Under the pieces are notes generated by a model. That model had not been told where the DNA came from. It saw only the letters and a list, made by a program, of their open reading frames with translations, and searched no databases. Source: Parascedosporium putredinis (lineage: Eukaryota; Ascomycota; Sordariomycetes; Microascales; Microascaceae). From it: 64,000 nt of DNA. The translations under genes were made by a program, and so were the position numbers. Location of the stretch: contig CASHTG010000020.1 in assembly GCA_949357655.1 (NCBI GenBank), forward strand, positions 682,001 to 746,000, read 5' to 3'. Of the stretch, positions 49,781 to 60,894 are shown piece after piece (the stretch's first letter is position 1; each line of letters begins with the position of its first letter).

Positions 49781-51623
49781 TCATGGTCTTCTAGTAGTAA
49801 CTCCCCAAGTCTGCAGCTCCACCAGGCCTACCATGCGCGGCTGGCTGCGTAGGCGGCTGGCGCCCTGACCACCGAACCCCTGGTTCTGCTGGCCCTCGTC
49901 ATAGTCGACGCCACCAAAGGATTGGTTCCTCGAGTCGACGTCGTCGAGAGAGCGATAAAAGTTGCCACGGCCGCGACCCCTCGCCGCGCCTCGCGCACCA
50001 CCACGATGGCCGCGTTGGTTTCCGCCGCCTCCACGGTATCCTCCACGGCCGCGGAAGCCCCCTTTGATTAGGACCGTGATAGGGCTCCTTGGGTCCTCGT
50101 GGGTACTCTTCCTCCGCGTTGTGTTTCCTCTTAGAAGACTTGTTCGCGAAAAGGCTCTCATACTCGTCCTCCCTCGGGTCCTCGGCTTCTATTCGAAGGA
50201 GCACTTTCTCCTTGACCGTGGTCTCAAAAACGTATGCCTTGTCTGCTGGAACGGGCTGCCAGTTCTGGATCTTGCCCGCGTCAATCGGCCTCGCCCCTTT
50301 ACGGAGCGCCAGCACTACAAGCGGGCAGGGGTTGTCCGTGTGGAATTTGGCCGTGTCTGGAACGGGCCGTAGGCAGGCAGCCCAGATGCTGTTATCTAGG
50401 CAGGCGGTGCCTGTGACCATCCACTTCATCTTGCTTCCCATCCCGCCAACCTTCTCGAGGATGCTCGCTGGACAGGGACGGGGGCAAATCAAGATGTTGT
50501 TAGCATGGTACTTGAGTTCCTGTTCAGCTACACCCGATGGGATCTGGGCTAGTTTGATTAGTCTCTGAGAGTCAGCATGCTTTAGCATGTAACTCGTGAA
50601 AAAAACCGTCTTCTTGATAGCAAGCTTAACCCTGGGGGAGTGGGAGGTATTCGACATTGGGTGATCGTCGTCTTTCGTGATAGCTATGTTGTGTTCGTTT
50701 ACCATTTGCTGCACCTTTGCAACCTCAACTACGGGCTTCAAGTGCATCGTCTTCTCGAAAACGTGGATAACTTCGGCACCTATCGGGGTCGGGTAAGGGT
50801 ACCCCAGTGGCGCCGCCCTGCCGCGTATTGTAATCAGTCAAGAAGTCCCGGAACTGCTTCACGTGCTTGTGTCGGTCTTCGTAGATGCGAATCTCCGTGG
50901 CGAACTTGTAGGTTTCCATGATGGCTTCGAGGAAAGCTTGCTTGAACACCATCGTGTTGGCAAAGCGTTCATCCTGAGGGCCCACGCGAGGCTTCAGGCC
51001 CATCATGTCAAACTCGAGCTTCTTGCTCTTGCAGATCCTCTTGATTAGATCCGCGTAGGCGTGCTCTGACCGGCCCGTCAAGAGAACGCATAGCGCATCC
51101 TCTTGCTTCATGGATAAGCGGACAAGCTTGACAATTTTCTCGTTCCACCACCCGCCATAGGCCCTTTGCTCCTCCTTTTCCACACCATCGCCCGTGGCTT
51201 CGAGGATTCGCGAATCATGCCACCACCCGCCGTTGATGAGTGTGTCAGGACTCGATAACAGCCCAATTGTCAAGCCATTCCATAACGAGGGATTCGGGAG
51301 CGGGGTTTTGAAGACTAGAGGAGAGAAGGGAGGAAAAAAAGTTATATCGTTATGCGTTCGGTCGCGCAGCTAGCCATGTTCGAGACTTACGCGTATTGTC
51401 AAAGTCATAGATGTGTATCGTCTTGATCTTTTCGGCAGCTAGATTCAGAAGTCAAGGAGAGACAATGCGTTAGCTAGCCAGCGACAGGTGTATTCGGCGC
51501 AAAGTCTAGGTTCTTACGAGGCGGATGCGTCGCGAGACACGACCATCGACTAAGAGAAGTGACAGTTCGATATGTAGGTTTGGCAAGGCCGTTTTGCAGG
51601 CCTTGCGTAAAAGGAACAGCCAT
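49781..51623 (-). CDS. HAD-superfamily 'Swiss Army Knife RNA repair'-like protein with RGG tail
   Basis: Exons 51623-51518, 51438-51391, 51314 onward. The HAD motif I is IYDFDNTLF, with the two Asp expected of a phosphohydrolase. WWNEKIVKLVRLSMKQ, CVLLTGRSEHAYADLI and GLKPRVGPQDERFANTMVFK match the fungal HAD_SAK (formerly DUF2410) family as I recall it. A second conserved part (KMKWMVTGTACLDNSIWAAC; FHTDNPCPLVVLALRKGARP) and an Arg-Gly-Gly-rich C-terminus (GFRGRGGYRGGGG) follow. The family is predicted to act on RNA ends or RNA-linked phosphates; the reaction is not known. Two net two-base frame breaks: 50790-50812 and the G/C run near 50059-50066. About 580 aa. Divergent from the ribosomal protein gene eL43. 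Confidence 0.78.
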
Positions 51624-51993
51624 GGCTTTGTGATGGTGTCAGACTGGGCGGGCACCAGTGTTCAAAATCGCAGGGCCAAGAGCTAGAAGCGCGGTTGAAG
51701 CTCAGTCTGAAGCTCAAGTCGCATACGCCGTTGTGCTCGTGGCAAGGGTTCCAAGCCAAGCAAGAAATCGTCGCTAAACTAGACTGCCACCCGAATTAGT
51801 GAAGGCTGGCGTCTGTTGCCAACTGTTGAAGGCTCGCCTCATTTTTAGCAGCATTGGCGGAGGCTCTTGGCTTACTACTACGATTACGTGATGTACAAAG
51901 AGGTACCCACACCAATCGCACATGGCGAGCTTGCAACTCGCTTGGGCATGAGGGGGACCGGACTGGACCTTCAATTTGAACAAAAAAGGCCTT

Positions 51994-51999
51994 CACGTG
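51994..51999. promoter_or_regulatory. CACGTG palindrome in the HAD / eL43 divergent promoter
   Basis: CACGTG lies 141 bases before the eL43 start and 371 bases before the HAD gene start. It is the core bound by Cbf1-like bHLH factors, which act on ribosomal protein promoters in several fungi. A single 6-base match, so only suggestive. An ACCCTAG phrase near 52068 resembles ribosomal-protein-gene elements. Confidence 0.3.
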
Positions 52000-52139
52000 A
52001 CTAGCCCCCACTACGTTCGGTCGGCCACACAAAATTTACTATGGCCCAAAATTGACGATTTTTCGCACCCTAGCATTTATCACGAGAATCGCCAACTACA
52101 CATCTCAATCGCCAGATTCCAGTCAAACCACACGACACA

Positions 52140-52774
52140 ATGGCGAAGCACACTAAGAGTATGTTATCTTCTCTTCGCTGCTTCGTTTTTATTGTTATAC
52201 TAACGGATTATTTTTTACAGAGGTCGGCATTGTCGGCAAGTACGGCACGAGGTACGATCGAACCAACTCGCCCTGACGACCCTCTTCTTACAAAAATCGA
52301 ATTTTGCCCTCCTAACTTTCTTTCCGCTCGATAGATACGGTGCCTCGCTCCGAAAGGTCGTTAAGCGACTGGAAATCCAGCAGCACGCGCGGTACATCTG
52401 GTACGTCGACCGAGTCTGCGACTGAGAAAAAGTGTTTGGACAAGAGGAGCTAATGGGTTTGGGGTTCTACAGCACTTTCTGCGGCCGCAACACCGTCCGC
52501 CGTCAGTCCTTCGGCATCTGGCACTGCGGTGGCTGCAAGAAGACCATCTCCGGTGGTGCTTACATCCTCTCGTGAGTCGAAACCCCTGGGCAACGAACAT
52601 CCGACGACCAAGGCATCGGGCAGGCCGAATAGCACCCGCCGCCTCCGCCGCCAGCCTCACAGATATGGATGCCTCTCTTGTGTATGAATACTAACAAACG
52701 GTTCGAATAGCACCCCCGCTGCCACGACCGCTCGCTCCACCCTTCGACGATTGCGCGAGATTTCTGACGTTTAA
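52140..52774 (+). CDS. RPL43: 60S ribosomal protein eL43 (L37a/L43)
   Basis: Small zinc-binding protein of the large ribosomal subunit. Five exons: 52140-52158, 52221-52251, 52335-52400, 52473-52571, 52711-52774. The spliced product is 92 aa: MAKHTKKVGIVGKYGTRYG, then RYICTFCGRNTVRRQ and WHCGGCKKTISGGAY with the C-x2-C...C-x2-C zinc ligands, ending LRRLREISDV. This is the full length of the family and no base correction is needed. Every intron has GT..AG borders. The first exon is only 19 nt. Likely co-regulated with other ribosomal protein genes. Confidence 0.97.
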
Positions 52775-53623
52775 ACTTCAAAAAGCATGTTGGAATGTCT
52801 TTAATGGGGCACAGCTCAGGGTTCCTGGCGTTATTTTTGGTTGCATGAAGGGGCAGGTTTTCGGTGGGGGATGTCATTTTTCTGAAAAAGGGATCCGGCC
52901 ATAGACAACCACGGAGAAGCCATGACCGCCCCCGTCAAGAGATGTTTTGTCCTCGCCGGCAACTGGCTTTTGATGAATGCATCCGGTCGATAGATAGTGG
53001 CTTTGTGCTAAACACAAAAACACACCGAAAATACCACCCTCAGTTCGGGCCTTGTACCACATCCTGTTTACCGGGGAGAGATGGGGGAGCTGTACCCAAG
53101 CCTTGTGGGGCGCGTCCCATTATTGCGTCCTCCTGCGGATGCAGACCTTGTCCGTGATTTTGCCAACCTCTCTCACATGTGCATAGATGCAATGTTTCCT
53201 TAGAGGCCTCGCAGACTTCATACTGTAGGCCTCTGCATGCTAGTCGTCATTACCATTATTATCTGTGATGGGTGCTTTTATCGTTGTCGTATAATAGCAG
53301 GTAGACATGCGTGGGTTCCACGCATTCCGGAAGCAGAGAGGGTGTAGCGGCCAATATTGCGGACACGACGTAGAGATCACCAGACTCGTCTGAGGACTGA
53401 TCCCTATCCACCCCTATATCTCGCTCGTAATCCCTCTAGCAAGCATGCAAGAGAAATCCCCCATTCCGCCCGATCAACTTCCCACGTTCAACCACCCCAC
53501 CACGCAATCCTGCCCACGCCTTTCATAGCGAAACTATCCCAACATCTTCCCATACCACCCGATAAGAAACCTCACAAAAAGAGAAAAAAAGATCTCGACC
53601 TACCAAAATAAAAGAGAAGAAGA
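52775..53623. other. Intergenic eL43 - DUF167 gene
   Basis: 849 bases; nothing supported beyond the eL43 3' end and the promoter of the next gene, where the last 150 bases are A/C-rich. Confidence 0.5.
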
Positions 53624-54072
53624 ATGTCATCAAAGGCTGCCATCCGCTTCCTCGCGGGCACGAAGAAGAATCCCCTTGCTACCCTCCATCTTACTTGCCA
53701 CGTGAAGCCAGGTGCCAGCCGGGTGCGGGAAGGCATCCTCGCGGTGTCGGACGAGGCGGTCGAGCTGTGCGTAGCGGCGCAGGCGCGGGAGGGCGAGGCG
53801 AACAAGGCGGTGGTGCAGCTGTTGAGCGAGGTGAGTTTGCAGAGATACGGCGGCCCAGGTTTCCCCTGCTTCGCTCACATTATAAAAGATGGGCTGTACT
53901 GATACAAAGCTTGAACCAAAAGGTTCTGAAAAGGCCCAAGTCGGAGATCCAAATCTCTCATGGAATGAAATCAAGGGAGAAGACTGTCGTGGTCAATGGG
54001 GTGCAAGGCACAGAGGAAGAGGCAATCAAGAACGCACGAGAGATGCTACAGGATGCTGTCGAGAAGTCCTAG
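53624..54072 (+). CDS. DUF167 / YggU-family small protein (118 aa)
   Basis: Exons 53624-53830 and 53923-54072 join in phase 0. The start (MSSKAAIRFLAG) and the run LHLTCHVKPGASRVREGIL, the EGEANKAVVQLLSEVLKRPKSEI segment and SREKTVVVNG fit the DUF167 fold: beta strands, the KPGAS loop, then a helix with EGEAN and K. The family is conserved from bacteria to man (human C15orf40) but has no agreed function. Intact, no frame correction required. The TTTTATT-free A-rich leader directly upstream is unremarkable. Convergent with the MFS gene. Confidence 0.9.
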
Positions 54073-54724
54073 AATCTTAAATGGATCAATCCCACATCAG
54101 TATTGCTTGCATGTTATCGGTTAGGGTCTGTCACAAGAGGGATTGCTTTCTCAGTTTATATACATTGTATAGTGTCGAAGCCGGCAATAGAGGAAATATT
54201 TCAAGCCCAGGTTACGTCGGAGTCCTGGTCCTTGTTGATCATGACCTACTTTGGGTACAGAAAAGATACGACCTGTAGCTAGTAGGCGGCGTCAAGTGTG
54301 GGTGCAATACCATCCATCTAGGATGGATCATTCAATATTATCTACGGATCACTTCTTGCCTTGATATTAGTAGAGAAGCGAAGACAAGTCACAGAAAATA
54401 GAGAGAGAGGCGTAGTTGATAGAGCATGGTTTTATTACTATATATGTATAGATATGATGTAGCAACAAAGAAAAGCGAAAATGATTATTCAATGTAATGA
54501 TTTGGTATGCCCACGAAAACATTTTTGTAAATGCGATTCCCCCAGACACCGGACTGCATGTTAGATGGATAGATGGATCATTATAATAGGCGCTCACCGC
54601 CCTTCTATATGGATTTCCCGTTCAGAAAACTTACCATTCCGATTTCCACCCTGCCGATTCAACTCTTTTTTTCTTTTTCTTTTTCGAAATCTTTTGCCTA
54701 AACGCAGCTCCTTCTCGCCATCTC
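54073..54724. other. Convergent 3' region DUF167 gene / MFS gene
   Basis: 652 bases, AT-richer than surrounding genes (for example 54350-54530); contains presumed polyadenylation regions. No gene supported. Confidence 0.5.
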
Positions 54725-55519
54725 TCAAGCAATCGACTGCACGGCATGCAGCGTCGGCTCCGGCGGCTGTCCACCAGGACTAGCCTCCCTCGCCTCCCGC
54801 CGCGCCTTCATGGCCCGGAAGCGCTCCCTCTTCCTCTCGGCCTTTTCCTGCTCCTCCCTCATCTGCACCAAGACGCGGCTCTTGGCCCGAATCTTGGCCC
54901 CGTGCTTCCAGAACACGAGGGGATGGGAATCATGGCCACCTCGAGCAGGCCCAAAAGGTGCCCGCCCACTGGGGGTCATGCGCGCGTACATGGCGGGGCC
55001 GGCGAGGGGCAGGACGCCGCCGAGGACGCTGCGCACGACGGCGTTGCCGGCGAGGGCGGAGGCCGCGTACAGGCCGTAGGAGCTGGCGAGGTAGTTGGAC
55101 CCGTAGATGAAGCAGAGGGTGTTGCCGGCGCCAAAGGGAATACCGAAGGCGATGGGGACGGCCCAGTGGATGGTGATGGGGAGGCCGGTCCAGGAGAAGC
55201 CGAGCTGGCCGAGCGGGGTGAGAACGGCGCCGAGGGCCATCATGCTGCCGGAGGCTTCGGGGAGGACGGCGCCGGTAACGGGGTCGCGGGGCTGGGCGTT
55301 GATGACGCGCCGGATTAGGGGTTCGGAGCAGATGACGAGGAGGGTGCCGATGCCGATGCCGACGAAGGAGAGGCCGGTCATGCTGGGGCTCCAGCCGCGG
55401 TGTTGGGAGAAGACGATGGGGTAGGCGAGGAAGCAGAGGTAGAGGATGGCGTAGACGAGGGAGATCCTGGGCGGGTGGGGAAAGACGGATGGGGTTAGTA
55501 TTGCTGCATGCACGGCTCG

Positions 55520-55552
<33 letters not shown>

Positions 55553-57026
55553 AGGGGTCTGGTCGAGGGAGCGTCTTGGCTTACCAGAAATTGAAAAACC
55601 AAAGAATCGGTTCGGTGCAGCTCAGGATAAAGGGCCGCGCCATGTTAACCTTGAGCAGCTGCCACTTGGATACCCTCTCGTCGTACTTGGACCACCAGCG
55701 CAGGTCGTCGGTTTCCTTGCGTATCCGGGCCGCCTTTCTCTGCAGGAGGGTGGGAGCGTAGGTCTCCCGGAGGGTGAAGAGGAGGGCCATGGCGACGCCG
55801 GCCATGATGAGGACGATCCAGTTGGACCAGCGCCAGCCGAGGTACTGGAATACGAAGCCGCCGATCAAGGGGCCGGTAACGGGCCCGTTGAGGGGAGCGA
55901 TGGACCATAGGGACATGGCTAGGGCGCGATGCTTCTCGGAGCTTATGTCCACGATGGAACCGGGACTGTTGGTGATGAAAGCGGAGCCAAAGCAAGCACT
56001 TTACAGGGGAAAAAGGGAGTATCACGTCGTTAGCGAAAGTGGAACTTGGATGTACGATATTTTTAAAAGGACACATGCACACGCACACGCACACGCACAA
56101 GCACACGCACATATACGCAGAGGCAAGAGACTCGAACGAAACGAAAAGAAAGAGCGCGAAAGGGAAAAAGGATTGCACACGTATCGTGTTGGATGGTTTC
56201 TTGGGCCGAGACTTCACGTACACAAGATGGAAACTCGACAAAAAGGGGGGAGAGAACGAAGAGAAAAAGAAGGCTCAAGGATCAAACAAGGGGAGGAGGA
56301 AACGGCACTCACCCAAAGAAGCGAATCACAATCATCTCCGTCAGAGTCTTGGCCAAACCGCACGGAATCACGAGCAGGACAGCGGCGGCCATGCAGCCCA
56401 AGTACACCCTCTGGCGGCCGTAGAGCTCGCTCAGCGGCGCGACGATCAAGCTGCCGACGGCGAGGCCGAGGAGGTAGGTGGTGAGCCCCAAGGTGGCGAT
56501 GGGGGTGGTGACGCCAAACTCGCGGGTGAGACCGGGGATGGACGCGGTGTAACTGGTGCTGTAGAGCACGACGACCCAGTTGGAGTAGGAGAGGACGGCG
56601 AGGGTCCAGCCGCGGTACCAGACGGGCCAGTTGCGGGGATCCTCGGGGTCTCCGGGCTCGAAGACGACTTCGTAGTCCGGAGGACGGGAGGCGGCGCTGC
56701 ATATGCTGGTGCCGGTGCGGATGTGGGTCAGGACGTTCCGGGCAGCGAGGTCCGGGTCGGCGTGGGGGTCGGCGGAGAGGCCGCGCTCGAGGTCGCCGTA
56801 GGTATACGGGCCTTCGTTGTCGTCGTCGTCGTCATCGTCGTCGCCGTCGTCTGCTTCGGTGGTGGCGAGGGAGGGTGGGGGCGGAGGTCATCCTTTTTTC
56901 GGAGGGGGATGCCGGGGAACGAGGCGGGGAGGGAGCGGTGGTGGTGGTGTTGGTGGTGGTGTTGGCGGCGGTGATGGCGGCGGTGATGGCGATTTCCTCC
57001 ACATCGATAGCTCGGTCTTTCTCCAT
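54725..57026 (-). CDS. Major facilitator transporter, DHA1 drug:H+ / polyamine (TPO) type
   Basis: Plasma-membrane exporter of drugs or polyamines by family. Exons 57026-56313, 55998-55585, 55467-54725. A long hydrophilic N-terminus (MEKDRAIDVEEIAI, Thr-rich, then Asp-rich) precedes DPEDPRNWPVWYRGW, the typical entry to TM1. Motif A-like GSLIVAPLSELYGRQRVYLG follows, then TNSPGSIVDISS and GPVTGPLIGGFVFQYLGWRW (motif C type), a large central loop, and six further helices ending VFWKHGAKIRAKSRVLVQ. The N-terminal frame needs a net two bases between about 56850 and 56910. Three single-base breaks at 54971-54975, 54953-54956 and 54919-54922 cancel to a multiple of three, so the frame stays open but the reading between them is wrong (expected TPQWAGT(F/L)LGLLEVAMIPIPL). 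Substrate unknown. Confidence 0.88.
56071..56114. repeat. CA-rich microsatellite (ACACGC units) in the MFS first intron
   Basis: Imperfect repeats of CACACG/CACACA, lying between exons 1 and 2 of the transporter gene. Confidence 0.85.
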
Positions 57027-57429
57027 GATTGGCGAGACCGGGGATGTGGAGGACGGGCAACGCGGCAAGGAAGATTAGAGGGAGGGAGGGAGGGGGGGAC
57101 GAGATATGGCAAGGAAGGATGTTCTCAATCAACTCCGGACATGAGGTATTAAGAGACCAAGGTGGAGAGAATGCGGTGGCACATTGACTAGGAACATGTC
57201 ACGACGAGCAAATGAGAGGCTACTCGGAATGGGAATGGAGATGATGGCGGGTGAGGATTGGGAAGGAAGGGAAATATGGGCCGAGGCATAATACTCAAGG
57301 CTCTACTACTAAGAAAGGGGAGGGAACGAGAGGGAGGGATGGGAAGAAAAGAAAAAAACGACTAGGACGGTTATTACTACTAATACTACCGATGCTACCA
57401 CATTGAAAAGCTCGGCCTCTCTTCTAGAA

Positions 57430-57448
57430 GTGTGTGTGTGTGTGTGTG
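57430..57448. repeat. (GT)9 microsatellite
   Basis: Perfect GT units followed by CGCACAC, so the run can fold back on itself briefly. Non-coding. Confidence 0.92.
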
Positions 57449-60400
57449 CGCACACGTTTGACTCGCAACGTCTTCCGCCCCCTCTAGTGTGGTATAGCGA
57501 TGACGGCCCAATTAGGAAAAGAGAAGATCTCTTTCTCGACTGAAGGATGTGGGAGAGCAACGCGACCCGACTCATGGTACATTGTTGCAAGCATTACTCC
57601 AAATGGCATACTGCTCTGAAGACAGGGTGTAGTAGCGTACACTAGACTCATGTCTCTTTGAGTTTGCGTGGTGTGTGGTACGGAGGATTTGGAGCGCGGC
57701 CAAGCACGAAATGGGAGAGAGAGCGAGAAAAAAGAGAAAAAGAAACAGGAACAAATTGTTGGTTCCCTCGGTGCGGGAGTGGAGAAGAGGGTGGCGGTGG
57801 GAACCAATAAGCCGACGACCGCACCCAAAGTTGGAGGGAGGAGAACGAGGGACGGAGGCTGTTGTGATGGATTGATGCGACCAAACCCCAATCAGAGCGT
57901 TTTCCGGAACCGGATGCCGAGTGGAGTCGTTAGGATGCGGGCCTAGCGCCGTGCTGGGAAGATGGGAAGACCTGTACACTACAGCGAGGGGAGCAAGGGG
58001 ACGAGGGGCCTGAGGGGCATAGCGGGGGCAAAGCTACTTGTGTAATAGCCGGACTAGGATCAGCTGTCCCAGCATTTGGTTTTTTTCCTCTTCTTTTTTC
58101 CTTTTTTTTTTTGCTTCTTCCTTTTTACTCGACCCCGGCCGCCCTGCCACGCTAACATGCTCTTTCGTTATCCGGCGCCGAAGTGGCTCGATGCGAACGG
58201 CGGTCTGGTATAGGACCACTAGATATCCTGGGCCTCGTGACGATGGGAAAAAGAAAAAAAAAAAAAAGGAGAAAAAAGAAAGAAAGAAAAAGACGGAGGT
58301 AAAAGGCCCAACGGCTGGAGCTGCTCTATTTGTCATGGGTGGATGCTGAAAGGAATGCGCCAGTGCTATCTTGGATATCCATTCAAATCACCTTTGGAAA
58401 GTGCGCGCTGCACACATTTGCCGAGTCCTCATCTTTGCGCGACCCACTTGGCCTCACTTCCCGGCTTCTATGCTGTACACCCCAAGTCCCAAGTAGTCTT
58501 ATGAGATTTGAACATAATATGAGCTCCCCTTTTCGAACCAATTGGCCCTAGTAGTCAGACAATAGCAGTCATTATTATTATGCACTCAGCTTGGAGTGGC
58601 AAAACATGAGGCATAGAATACCGAGGTAGAGGGCGCGGAGATGGAAAAAGAATTTATATGGTCAAAAGAGGGAGCTGAAGAAGACTTTGATATTTTGGTG
58701 TACTGCTATCAGGTCTCCTCCCGCTTTCTCCAGGCTTTTTTTCTCTTTCTTTTCTTTTTCTCTTTCTTTCTTTTTCTCTTTTCTCTTTTTTTTTTTTTTT
58801 TTGTGGACCGGAGAATTCCTTCTTCGATCCTCGACCAGAGGAGAAAGCACATTCCATGAACGCTATCCACATCCCGTGGCTCCATCTTCGGTTTACATGG
58901 TCCGAGCCAAGGGTAGCAACAAACAAAACAACCATAACCCACAGATAAGATTGAAGCCTCGAGATCACTCTGTTCAATCCATCTGCCAAAGGGTAATCCC
59001 CACATCACCACGATATTGGAGAGGGCACACAATGCATGGATGGGTGGCTTGCAGTCTCGTGTGAGCCCCGAACCCGGAGCAGAAAACAAGGTCGGGGTCT
59101 AAACTCTTCAAAACATGACCGGCCAAAGGGCGTGGAGTCAATCGGTCAATCGGCGACGGGAGGGAAGCGAGGAAGAAAAGGCGACGAGGGTGGGGAGGGG
59201 ACCGACCCGTCTCCGGGAGTCAGAGCTTAGCGGTGACCAGGCTCTTCCTTGTCGGTCAGGAGGTCCGTTGAGACCCTTGCCACAGACGCACCGATTGTCC
59301 TCCTCTTGCTCTTTTGCTCTTCTTCTTCTTTCTTTACGCTTCCCTTGTTCTATTGCATTGATCGTTTGTTGACTCGACCCTGTATTTCTCGGCCGATGGC
59401 GCTCTTGGGATGGGGAGGGGGCAGCAAGAATGGACTTGTCAACGAAAGGGCGGACTGTCCAGGTCAACCCATCACGCACGTTCTTTTTCCTCCGGTCGTC
59501 GGCTCCGATGCCTCAGACGGGGAGACATGGCGGAAGGGGGGAACCAGGCAATGATCATCGATGGCTCATTTGGTGACGAATCACAACAGAAGAAAAAGTA
59601 AAGAAAACGAAAAAAGAAAGACTGAAAAATTTCGAGCAGCACAGGAACACTCTGCGCGCCCAATCAAATACCTTCCCGCTCCGCTAAAGAGACAAAAGGT
59701 ACATGGACACAGCTCTCTGCTGAGAAATGCAGCCTGCACGCAATCTCTCTCGCCTGCGTCGCCTTTTGCGCTCCGCACCCCCGTTTTCGTGTGAAAACGC
59801 ATTTAATCTTCCGCTTAGGTATTCCAGGTCTGCGCTCAAGAAGTTGTCCTCTCGCGAGACGTCGCTCAACTTCGAACTCCGCAACCTTCTTTTAGTCTTC
59901 AGCGTTGCGAGTGGCGCATCGCCAACCCACTAGAAAATTAAAATCAACGAAGAGAGGGGTAAAAACTGGAGATCGAACCTGGAGAACGGCGGAGCTCTTC
60001 TCTTCACCTCTGCTCTGCTCCTCTTTTCCCCCGCGCCGCTCCATACCCCAGACTTTCTTGTGCGATGTGGAGGATGTACGGTGGAGGAACCCATCATTAA
60101 AGCAACCTCAACACACCGATCTAAGCACCAAGGGAGCTTCCCGGTCGTATTGTCCAGCCAAGCCCAAGGCCCTATCATCTGGAATCAACCTAATCGTTCC
60201 TCGCTCCCAGCTAATAAGAAACAAGGGGAAACCCCTCCCTCCCAAAAGTGGAATCTGTGGGGAGGGACTCGTACTCGGACGGACATTGACTCAGACCTTT
60301 TCCAATCTCACGCACACGTCACACGCATACATGTAGATACATATATCCATTAGCACCAGGAGGGAATATGTGACAGTAGAGTGACTCGCGAGAGAGCGAG

Positions 60401-60855
60401 AGAGCGAAACGAGGGGGTGTATCTTGTCTGCCTGTCCATCTCTTTGACGGCTGATAGGTCACACTGGTCCTGCCATCATGCCATCGTTGATCAATATGAT
60501 TGTTGGACTATCGCAGTATCTGATTCATTTTGGCCTGACCTCTTTTCCCCGCTTCTCCTTTCTCTTCTCCCCCGCCCCCTCGTCAGCTTCACTTCCGGCA
60601 CCCGTCCCCGTCCCCGCCTTCATTCTCCCAACGCAAGACCCGGGCCGAGGCCCGCGGCTTCTTAAAAATGTGGATCTCGCTCCGCCCGGCGCCCTTGTTA
60701 GTCACCTGCCTCAGCTTGCCCGCCCAAGCTCCTTCGTTACTCGACCTCCACGAGCAGCCCGGGACTAAATACCCTACCGCCTTTTGCTAGGCCCGTGATG
60801 CAAGAAGTGACAGAATGCCCCGATATCGCCAATCTGTCTAGCCCACCAGGACATA

Positions 60856-60858
<3 letters not shown>

Positions 60859-60891
<33 letters not shown>
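60859..60891. repeat. (TC)16 microsatellite
   Basis: Longest dinucleotide array of the window, non-coding. Confidence 0.95.

Positions 60892-60894
<3 letters not shown>

Noticed and set aside
59940..60060. Phrase resembling a tRNA T-arm (GGTTCGATC on the minus strand)
   Set aside because: The flanking bases do not pair into T, anticodon or acceptor stems.
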